The notes under the pieces: generated by a model
What the model was told of the DNA's origin: nothing
Databases searched by the model: none
The model's input: only the letters and a program-made list of their open reading frames with translations
Part shown: positions 11,001 through 21,300 of the stretch, in pieces
Layout of the letters: each line of letters begins with the position of its first letter
Numbering within the stretch: position 1 is the first letter of the stretch
Assembly (NCBI RefSeq): GCF_021018805.1
Contig: NC_086258.1
Location: 19,126,692-19,190,691, forward strand
Reading direction: 5' to 3'
DNA length: 64,000 nucleotides
Source: Prinia subflava
Lineage: Eukaryota; Chordata; Aves; Passeriformes; Cisticolidae
Translations under genes and position numbers: made by a program

Positions 11001-14000
11001 GTGTGTGGGGAGAATTGTTGGTGGAAAAGCCATGGGGACAATGCTCTGTGCTCAGTAATTTGGCACCTGTGCTCCAGAATAACCTGGTTAATGGGCACAA
11101 CGGGGGCATGGAGGTACCTGGTGTCAGCCCTTCCACCTTCACAAGCGTGCCCCTGTCCCTCCCCAGCTCAGGCACTGCTGTAGGCCCTGCTGCTCTCAAC
11201 TCAGCCCCCAAACCAGAAAATGAATTGGCTTTGAAATCTGTGTCCCCCATTCTCTGCAGTGAGGGGGTGATAAATCCAGTGTCTGAAATGGAATTATCTC
11301 ACCGGGAGGGGGAAGTGGAAGACAGCACATGACAGTGATGGTAAAAACATTTTAAAGTGGTCACAAGGTGCTGTGAGGCAAATGAGAGACATCCATGTCT
11401 ACAGATGAAGTCTGTGACTTCCTCAGGGTCATCCGTGCCATGGAGCTGGCAGCTCTTGTGGCAAACCTCTGCTCCTGCACAGGGCTCGCAAGGGGAACGG
11501 GGCTTTCACAGCTGCCCTGTCCTGTGTGGGTGGCTGGAAGTCCCCTTTGCTCTTTCCAGAGGGGTGGAGCTTACATTGACATCCTTCTAAGATGTCCTAA
11601 ATGAGGTGGGAGGTGCTGTGTGTTCCCCACTTCCTTCCCAAGTGCCACCATCTTTCGTGAGGTGTCCCCAGAGTGCTCAGGAGAGCCTGTGGCAGGAGAG
11701 ATGTGTGGTCAGGGCAGGGGTAACTGGGGGGCCCCACAGGAAACAGGGAGGGGGGTGACTGACATCCCTCCTGGGTATGGAATCATTGGCCCCACAGCAC
11801 CCAGGGGTGCCCCTCACCTGGGCAGCCCCAGAGCAAGGAAACAGGGATGTCTCTCATTTTGAAACCTCCTTCCTCTCCCCTCCTGGTGCCTGCACTGTCC
11901 CCTTTGCCAGTGCCTGGCAGGCGCCTCTGGGTTTTGCAGAGTCATCGGACCCCGTGCTTAAAAGGAGAAGTGAGGGAGGGACATGTTGAAATCAGTTTTT
12001 TGACCATTTGCCCATTTCCATCCGAGAGATAAGAGTGAGGCCAGGCTGCGGCTTCAGGATCAACACAAGAGGTAGGAGATAAACTGCTATCAATGCTGCT
12101 GGAGGGTTCTTTCCTAGCAGGTTTTCCTTTAAGGGGGAGATGATTCCCTATAAAGAAGGGGATAATTCTTGTTATCTGGAGATCTGCTTTCTCAGCAGCA
12201 CCTGTAACCCCATTCACAAGTGAACTGTGGACTTTATTGATATTTGGGACAGGTTTAAAGGGTTTTCCTTTAGGATGACTTGTTTTTAAAAGGAATGTAA
12301 AGCTTCACTCCATATTGTCATATGTATGCTGGTTATTTTGGGAGGCAGACTGACAGCATGGGAAGCTGTTTCTGGGAATGCCAACCCCCTCCCTTTGGAA
12401 AGTCCTGATGTCGGGGATGTTTTGCTAGTTGTCTGCCATTGTGGGGAATGGAGTTTATCAGGATGGTCTCTACTAGAAACCAGAAATCTTCACTCCTTCT
12501 GGAGCTGCTTTTAGGGCTTCTCTTATTGTTTTCTGGACAAGGAGTAATTCGAGGTGCAAACACTGGAGCTCAGTGATTTTTGTCTCTGGTATTTTGTGGT
12601 TCACCTGGTAAAGCCCAGGGCAAAAAAAGGATATTTGCTGCTTTTGAGACCTGCTCACCAAGGAGCTCTCCCATGGCACACACAGAGGCTGGAATCCGTG
12701 AGATCCCTGCACAGAGTCCGTGCTGGCCTCTGACGGGAGCTGTGTGCTCCCACCCCGCTGGGCTGTGCCTGAGCATTTCCATGGGCAGTGCAAACCACTG
12801 CAGTGGCCAGACTGGGAACTGCTGGGGAAAGTGCTTTTCAGCAGACACTTCCACACTGCAGCTGAACTTTTGCTTTCTAAAGCCTGCCAACTCCAGCCCA
12901 GCCACCAGCTGCTGGCTGGAGGGTCACTGCCTGATATTTAGCAATGGTTATGACTGGATTTTATTTCTCCAGTGTTACAAGGAGGAAATAAATGGAGTTG
13001 AGGATGGACTGAACTCTTTCAGCTGTTCTGTCTGTGCTGGTTGAGGGTAGAGACATCCTGAGTGCTGTTATTTTTTGTTGGCAAGGAGCAGTGAAAGGAG
13101 TGAGCAGCTCAAGGATGCTGAGTCCATGTCCTGCCTTTACCTCTGGGCTTGCTCTTTGCTGGGCCAGATTTTGCTTTTGCAATCAAAGTTAAAAGCAAAG
13201 ATGACAGCAATGGTTTCCAAAGGCCATTGTGCACTTTTCCCTAGTTCCCACTAACAACATTTTGCAAGGGAGCACGGAGCTGATGGCCCAGATCAATAAA
13301 CTGCATTTGTGTGTGTCACGGGACAAGAATCAGCTTCTCCACCACATCCCCCTCTGTCAGCAAGGGAGGAGATGCTTTTAAGCTGCCTGCCCAAGGTGAG
13401 CCAGTGGAAAAAGGCTGGATAAGGGCAAGGCTGAGGCTGGCAGGGCTGGGGGAGCACCTCTGAGCATCTCTGATGGCAAAGGGAACGGGGTGGAGGTGGC
13501 TCCAGCACCAAACTGGGGAGTGCACAAGAAGGGGTGCTGAAGGCCACCAGTTCATTGGGGCAGCCAGTTCCTGGGGACAGAGCCCAGAGCCCTTCTGAGA
13601 GGGGAGAGAGCAGAAGTGTGACAAGCAGCTTTTCTCAGACCTCAGGGGACAAGGCTGAAAAATCTCAGGAACTCATTTCAGCTTTTCTGTGTCTCACTGT
13701 ATCTCTGAATTTTTATTCTGTAGATTATCTTGGCATCCCCCTACTCCTGGGAATTCAGTGGGTTTATGCTGTTCAGGCCCTCCTCGCCCTAGTCCTGTGC
13801 TGGCTGACCTGGATAAAGAAAATCTGCCTCCCACATCAACCCCCTGCCCCTCCTCTCAGCCCTTTTTCCATCTCCTGGTCCCCCACTTCAGGGAACTCCT
13901 TTTGCCATTATAACCTGCTCTTACAGGGTTACAGCTCAAAGGGAGGCTGTGTCTCTCTTAAAGCAATTAAAACAGTGCAACCTGCCTCAATTAAAGGACT

Positions 14001-15284
14001 GGATGAGTGCAAGGCTGGAAGGGACTGGCTGCCTGCCCTCTCCGTCTCACAGGGATGGTGCTCCAGCACCCTCCTGCAGCTCTGCTGGGAGCCAGCGTGC
14101 TGTGGGGCTCTGTGCTGATGGACTCTGGCTCCATCATTGGTGTTAAGGAATCAAACTTGCCAGCACAGTTTCCGTGGTCATGGTTCCCTGCTTGGATTGA
14201 GCACAAACCCCAGAGGGCCTGCACAGTACCACTGATCCCAGTGTGGAGCCACTGCTGCCTGGGCTACATCTGAAGCGCCTTTTTTATGGCTTTGGACCAT
14301 CCAGAGGCCAGAAAGGAGACAAAACCTCCCCTTGGGGAGTCACTGCCCTGCTGCACAGGCCCTATGGCTCCTCAACAGCCCAGGCAGTGACACCAAACCC
14401 CAGCAGTGACACTGAGCACAGGCTCATGTCCTTGTCCTTCCCCTGGCTCTGGGCTGAGCAGAAAAGGCTTGTGCAGCTCAACAGCTCCTCCAAAGCCCAG
14501 GCTGCTCACAGCTGTGCCTGCAGACACAACAGACACCCAGGAGCAAACCCTCTTCCCCATGCCCTCTCCTTCCTGCCCAGCCAAGCCTTCCCCCACCCAG
14601 TTTGGTATCAGTGAGAGCATCCTGATAGGGATCTGTGAGGGGAGGGCTCTGCTGCCGGTCTGTGACCTGGCAAGCTGCAATCAGATAAAGTGTTTGTAAG
14701 AATGAAAGCTGACAGTAAAGAACAAATTTTCAGCGTCATTTCTTCCTGCTCTTTTTCTCAGTAACCAGCTCTTTCTGGACAGACCGTTTGGAAAAAGGTC
14801 ACAGGCCCCTTCTCAGTGCTGTTCTAATCTCTTTACTGCGTCTGTTCTCAGCCCAGCCTTGTGCAACTCCCCTGGGTGTTGCAAGGACTCCTCATCCTGC
14901 ACTTTTTACATGGGATTTCAAATCCCCTCCATCCCCCAGGGCTGAAGACACCCCCTGCATTCTGCCAGGTCCCTACCTCTGCTCTCAAGGCACGATGGAT
15001 CCCAAAAACACATCAGAGCCCAGACGAGCCATCCTTGGTGTTGCCTCCACTAATCCTCTCCATCGCCCCATTCCTCTGCCGGGTTTTGCCTCCTCAGGAC
15101 TATTTCTCTCCACTTGTCCCCAGTTCCCTGCCCATAAGTGGCAGCAGGGGCTGGCTGTGACGCCTTCCTTTGCCCCCATCCCTGTGCACCAGCAGTCCCC
15201 AGGGGTGCAGGGGAGCAGGGCCAGGCGCCTGCGCTGCTCTGGAAGGAGCCCCGAGCGCGTTTCCGCTCTGCTGCAATGGCCACG
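8001..15284. other. WBP2-UNC13D intergenic region
   Basis: About 7.3 kb with no recognisable protein or RNA gene. It contains one solo LTR (9610-10039). The open frames on both strands, for example 8650-9237 (-) and 10805-11332 (+), are low-complexity translations of GC-rich DNA without domains. Towards the right end GC content rises as the UNC13D promoter is approached. Confidence 0.6.
9610..10039 (+). mobile_element. solo LTR of an endogenous retrovirus-like element
   Basis: The element begins TGATGCCTT and ends AAGGCATCA, a perfect 9-bp terminal inverted repeat with the canonical TG...CA ends, 430 bp in all. Inside are a TATA box (TATAAAA, 9880-9886) and, about 100 bp further, a poly(A) signal (AATAAA, 9977-9982), which is the order expected of U3-R. 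The flanking 5-mers (ccaaa and ccacc) match only partly, so the target duplication is decayed or the insertion is old. No gag, pol or env sequence adjoins it. The family name is not assigned. Confidence 0.75.
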
Positions 15285-15371
15285 CTCTGATAAGGGCTGT
15301 GGTTTCCTCCTCTGAGCAGCCCAGGGAGTGGGGGAGGCTTCGGCTTCAGGCAGAGCTCAGGCACCCCCGAG
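15285..15371 (+). promoter_or_regulatory. UNC13D: candidate UNC13D proximal promoter / 5' UTR with GATA-RUNX-ETS motifs
   Basis: Immediately upstream of the UNC13D start are GATAAG (15289-15294), TGTGGT (15298-15303, RUNX core) and TTCC (15304-15307, an ETS core on the other strand), all within 20 bp. These are the classes of sites used by blood-cell promoters, which suits UNC13D expression in cytotoxic cells and platelets. No TATA box is seen. An in-frame TAA at 15291-15293 with no ATG after it supports the start at 15372. The transcription start itself cannot be placed from sequence. Confidence 0.4.
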
Positions 15372-18300
15372 ATGGATCCTGCTGGCCAGAGCCCCCCGGG
15401 GACCCTCCCCGGGGAGGAGAGCCCCGAGGTAGGTGGCTTGGGGCTCAGGGGGCTGGGGAGGGTGTCTGAGGTGCCGTGGAGCAGGCAGGGGCAGGGGGCT
15501 GTGCCCAGGGGACCCTGGGCAGCGCTGGGTGATGAGGCTGGAAAAGGGCAGTGAGAAAAAAGGGGAGAGGCCTGGGAGTGACTGAGAGATGGGGGTACCC
15601 TACCAGTGTAAATGGGTGCCCCAGGGTGAGGAGGGGGCCAGCTGCAGCTCTGTGCCCCCACTGAGGGTCCCCTCTGTGGCTTCCAGCCCCTCCCAGCCCC
15701 TCTGGGCTCTCTGCTGCTGGCAGCTCTCCCAAAGCCCTGCCCTAGGCCACCCCAGCCCCACCGACCACGGGGTCCCCGTGGCTGTCCCTGTGAGATGGGC
15801 CCACAGCTCTGCCCAGGGCTGCTGGGGGCACGAGGGCACAATGCCCCTGCTGGACCCGTGGGCTGCTCTGTCCTGGTGCTGTCCCCACCCAGGGACTCGT
15901 CTTCCCTCCCTGTCCCTGCTGCCTCCCCCACTGCTGCTGATGCTGGTGGTTGTATCCAGACCTGGATTTAGGCAACACCCCTGGATTTGAGCTGGGCTCT
16001 TGGCATGAGGATTAGCAGCAGCAAACACGTCCTGGTGGCTCAGCCCAGCTTTAGCTTAACCAGTCCTGTGTGCACGTGGGAGCAGGGAGCAGATCCTGCA
16101 GCTGTCCAGGACAATGGAACAGCAGGGAGCTGCCCCCAAAACCAGCAGGGATTCCTCCCCTGCCCTCCTGTGCCACCTCACTGCTGGGCAAGGAACAGAT
16201 GCTTGTGTCTTGCTGATGAATAACAGCAGCAGAGAAATAAATTCCTTTTACTGTCCCTTCTGCACTTGAGACCTTGCAGCGGAGCAGTGCTGACTGTGGG
16301 GATGCTGAAAGATCTGGGATGGGGCCATGCCCCCCCTGCCTTGGCACAGGCAAGACAGTGCCAGCAGCAGCAGGAGGTGCATGGACCCTGGGCAGGGGCA
16401 GACTGGGACCCTCCTGAGTGCAACAGGTCCCCCTTTCACAGAGGGCTACTGAGGCACCAGAGCCCCCAGCAGGCACCAGTGGGTGCAAGAAGAGATGTGG
16501 AGGCAGGTGGGAGAGAAGCAGCTCAAGGGTTAAACTTGCTGGGGCTGGAAGGGTTGAATTCAGGCCAGATGGCTGGGGGATTATGCCAGCCCTAGATTTG
16601 CCATAAGCAAATGTTAATGTTCAAGCTCAGGGTTGGTATTTTTTTTTCTGTTAGGGGTTTCTAAGGTCACTTTGGGACCTGGGCTAACCCACAGGTAGGA
16701 TTTGTCCATCCATCCATCCATCCATCCCCACCAGCCCTGCATGAGCCCCCTCTGCCCAGAAAAGCCCAAACTCATTTTAAAAGCTTCTGTTACATTTTTG
16801 GGTGTCACCCCCTTGTACTCCCCGAGGTTCCAGTGCCAGGACCAGTAACAGATGGCACTGGGACACTGGTCCCCTTCCTCTGGCAGTGTCACTGCTTGGA
16901 TTTAATTCTTGTTTGGAAAGTCAGTGCTGTTGCTGGTCCTTCAGGCAGGGAATGAGCAGTGCGCCCTTGCGGGTTGCAGAGATTTGTAGCAGTGCACCAA
17001 ATCCTGACGGCTTTTGGCATCTCCTTGCCCAGCCTGGAGCTGCTCACGGTGCTCTGGCCCCCTGCCCTGTCCCTCAGTGCTTTGCCCTGGTGCTGCTGCA
17101 GTGACTGGCTCTGGGGGTTCAGAGGTGGGTGCTTGGCTTTTAAAGCCCCCCGGGGTCACCCCCAGCTGCTGTTGCCACCCTTGCAGCCCCCTCCTCAATT
17201 AATGGGGCTTGGGGGTGAAGACCCCTGTGCTGCCCTGCTGGTGAATGATGGGGGACATTGTGCCTCAGCCTGGGGCATCTGTGGGGTGTCACAGCGTCCT
17301 TTGGGACATCCCACCCTCGTGTGCTGTGGGTGATGCCACCCCATCCTGGCAGCCCTGCCCTGTCCGGCCACGACTTCCTCCTCAAACTGTGCCCTTGATG
17401 GGAAACCTCTCTGCTCCTCTTCTCTCCCCAGATGGATCTGTCCCACCGGTTCTCCAAGGAAGAGGTACGCCTGTGGTCCCACTGTGGCCTCCCTTGGTGA
17501 CACTGGGGAGGTGGCAGTGCTGCAGGGCCCTGGGGACGTGGCTCAGCTCCCAGAGATGCTCCCACAGGAGGTGGCCGGGCAGGGCTGGATGCAGGGGGTG
17601 GCAGGGGGAGCTGTGAGGAGGAAACCCTGCTGGTCCTGGGGGTGCATGGAGCACGTCCCTGCTGGCTGTCCCCTCGGGGGGTGTCAGCAGTGTCCCCCCA
17701 CAGCTGGCCCTGCTCTACGAGGAGGTTCTCTACACCATCCGGCACCGCCTGGGCAGGCCCGAGCAGCAGCACGTCGGGGATTCCCAGGAGCTCTACTCCT
17801 ACGTGCAGAAGGTGTGTCCCCTCCTGGCAGGGTCCCCAAAACCCGTCCCTGCCATGTCCATCCCCCCAGCCATGGTAGGGGTCTGTTATGCTCCAAGCTC
17901 ACTCAGTGAGTTTTTAAAGGGGTTTTGATTTACTCTGGTGGTTCACAGGAGACCACAAAATTCTCAAGAGGCCGAATAACAAAATTTAACTTGCAAACTT
18001 GAGAATATGGATGTTGAATAAGGTTGGGCTTTCCATGTGCCAGGGTCTTGGACCAGACCAGAGGCTCCAGGGGCCAGGATGTGGAAGTGCCCCATCCCAC
18101 CTGTGCAGAACTTGCTCCCACCACACTCAGTTTCTCTCTGGCGGTTTGGAGGCAATAATCATTCCTCTGGCCCCCTACAGGGTCACTCAGAGGGAGCTTT
18201 TAACCAGCAGCAAGGCAGATGTAGCAGCAGCATCCAGCTGGAGGGCTGGGAGCATCCTGTGGCTGGGAAACATTAGCCCTGGGGAGAAGTGTTTATCTTA

Positions 18301-21300
18301 GACTGGGGCTGGTGGGAAGAAGGCTCTCCCTCAAGACCTTTCAGCTGGTCCTCAGCTTTTCTGCTGGACTCTGCCGCTCTCCTTTCCCCTTGGGCTGCAG
18401 CTGGCTCCCAGGGAGCAGAGGGAAGCCCCTGGCTGCTCTCCAGCCCCCGTTAACAGGGCAGCATCCATCAGCAGCCCCAATATCCACACAGGCTTTTGGC
18501 ATGGACGCGGAGGAGCACAGGGTCATCATGCATCAGGTCCTGGAGCTGGAGGTACAGCGTCCCCAGGGTGGGGTGGTGCCTCTGAGCCCCTGTGGTTGGG
18601 ATTTGGGCTGCGGGGTTGTCCCTGCTTGGATGGGAGCTGATGACAAGGTCCAGCTCCAGCCCCCTCATTCCTTGCAGGATTGATCCTTCCTCATAGGGTC
18701 AGTGACCTGAAACATTAATAGCTGTTTTTTCATTTTAAATTAATGATTTGGATTTGGATTTTTAATCTTTGGAACATTAAATGGTTGGGTTTTTTTCATT
18801 TTTCCAGAGCCCCATTTACTGCCTGAAAGCCACTGTGAAGGAAGCCAAAGGCATTTTGGGCAAAGATGTCAGCGGTAAGTGGAGACGGGTGGGTGTCCCA
18901 TGGGAGGAGGGGCAGCTGCAATTCCCAGTGCAATTCCCAGTGCAATTCCCACACCTCCCTCCTGGCAGGGCTCAGTGACCCGTACTGCCTGCTGGGCATC
19001 GAGACCAGGAGCCAGGAGCCAGCCCACCCCGACCACAGGAGGAGGATGAAGGCTGTGGTCAAAGACCTCATCCCCGAAGACCAAATCCATCGCACCCAAG
19101 TCATAAACCAGACCCTCAGCCCCGTGTGGAACGAGACGTTCATCCTGTAATCCACCCCTGCCCCTCAGCTCTGCTCTCTGGGGGATGCAGGGCCTGGCCA
19201 GGGCTCCTGGCTGTGGGTGGGGGTTCAGCACTCGTGTGTTTCTCGAGTAACAACATCCCCTGGTGCCTTGCAGGGAGTTTAAAGACGTGGAGACAGCCAG
19301 CTTCCACCTGGACATGTGGTGAGTGGCAGCATCCCCATGACCCCAGGATGCTGCCCACAGCAGGTCCTGCCTCCTGCATTCAATCTGCACTTTTTGAAAG
19401 GCCCAGGAGCCAGCTGGGCCCCCTTTCCCCACCACTTTCTGTGGAGCAGTGCTCGGTGCAGGATGTCACCTGTGCCAGCAGAGAAAGCCCAGGCTGGCTG
19501 TGCCCAAGCAGGGCTGGCCCTAAGCCCTGCTTTAATTTATGGAGAGAAGCCACGTGCTGGCAGATTTGGGCTGGGTTTGGGGCTGGCCTCACTCCTGACA
19601 CTTCCCTGCTCCTGTGCCTTCCCTTCTCCTCCGCCACTGCACCTCCTGCTCTGCCTTTCCATCACCCCGGTCCCCCTTTCCCCACAGGGACTCGGACGTG
19701 GTGGAGTCGATGCGGCACAAGCTGGGGGAGCTGACGGACCTGCACGGCCTCAAAAGGTCGGTGCTGCTGCAGCCCCGAGGCTGCTGATAAAAGAGGGGGT
19801 GGGAAATGCTTATTTGCCCTGCTGGATTTTAAAAATCCCCCTTGGAGGGCGGCAGGTCTGTGTCACCCCTCTCCATCCCGGTGACAGCTGCAGGACACCT
19901 CCCCATCCCTCCGTCCTTTGTGCCTTTCAGGATCTTTAAAGACGCTCGCAAGGACAAAGGGCAGGACGATTTCCTGGGGAATGTGGTGGTTCGCCTGAAG
20001 GTGAGCACGGCGGTGCCTGCCCTCCTCCAGGGACTCCCCAGGGCGGTGAAAGCTCCCGGGATCCCGGCAGGACCAGCCCCGAGGCAGCACCGGCACAGCC
20101 AGCATCCCCTCTCACAGGCACAAAGTGATGTCGGGTCCCTCACTGTCATTCCAGCACACTCAGTCACTGCACATCCTCTATTTTTAATGCAATACAGAAT
20201 CTTCCTGCCCTGTGAACGCGGCGGGATGAAGATCCCCCGGTCTCTGAATGAGATCCTTCTCCTGGGAAGGCCGCCCAGGGCTTCCCCCTTGTCCCTCTGT
20301 GCCTGCAGGACCTGCACTGCTGGAACGACCAGTGGTACCAGCTGGAGCCACGGACAGAGACGTACCCCGAGCGGGGACACTGCCACCTGCAGTTCCTGCT
20401 GACTCACAAGAAGGTGGGACAAGATGTGGGAAAGGGCTCCTTCCCCATTGCCTTGGCACGATGGGACCTGCCTGTCCCTGGGGCTTGGCTGGGGGTCACA
20501 GGTGCCAGCCCAGGCTCACAGGTGCCAGCCCAGGGGCAGAGGTGCCCGCCCAGAGTCACAGGTGCCCACCCAGGGTCACAGGTGCCAGCCCAGGGTCACA
20601 GGTGCCAGCCCAGGGGTAGAGGTGCCTGCCCCAGGGTCACAGGTGCCAGCCCCAGAGTCACAGGTGCCAGTCCAAGGGGCAGAGGTGCCAGCCCAGGGTC
20701 ACAGGTGCCAGCCCTGGGGCAGAGGTGCCAGCCCGAGGCTCTGCAGGTGCTGGACGCTCCCCTGAGCTCTGTGCCAGCCCCAGGACCCTCTCCTGGTGCA
20801 CCTGCAGCCCTTGGCTCTTCAGCCCCACATTTTGGGTGCCGTGTCCCCGCTGTGGCAGTGTCCCCGTGTGCCCAGGCAGGTGATGGTTGTCCCTGCCTTG
20901 TCTCTTTGCAGAGAGCCACCAGGAGCAGCCGGACACAGCCCAGCTACACCGTCCACCGCCACCTCCTGCAGCAGCTGGTGTCCCACGAGATCCTGCAGCA
21001 CCAGGTGCCACCAGTGCTGCCAGCAGCACCAGGAGCAGCCCTGCAGCAGCTGGGCTGGGGCAGGGCTCCCTGTGCAGCCCACAGCCCAACACATTGTGTG
21101 ATGGGAGTGAGGGTCAGGGTGATGCCTGCCGTCCTTCTGGGGCTCACACTCCTGCAAATGCACCCCACACCGAGGTGCCTGTCCCCCCTCCTCGCTCATC
21201 CTGTCTGGCTCCAGGGCACATTTTCCCCCCTTTCCCTCCTGGCAGGCGGGCAGCACCTCCTGGGACGGGGAGCTGAGCAGCCACGCCAGCACCGTGCTGT

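Noticed and set aside
15050..15931. 293-codon open frame on the - strand
   Set aside because: Pro/Ser/Gly-rich translation of the GC-rich UNC13D promoter and intron 1; no motif and no splice support.
20493..20737. CRISPR-like direct repeats
   Set aside because: The units abut without unique spacers and the locus is vertebrate; it is a minisatellite.
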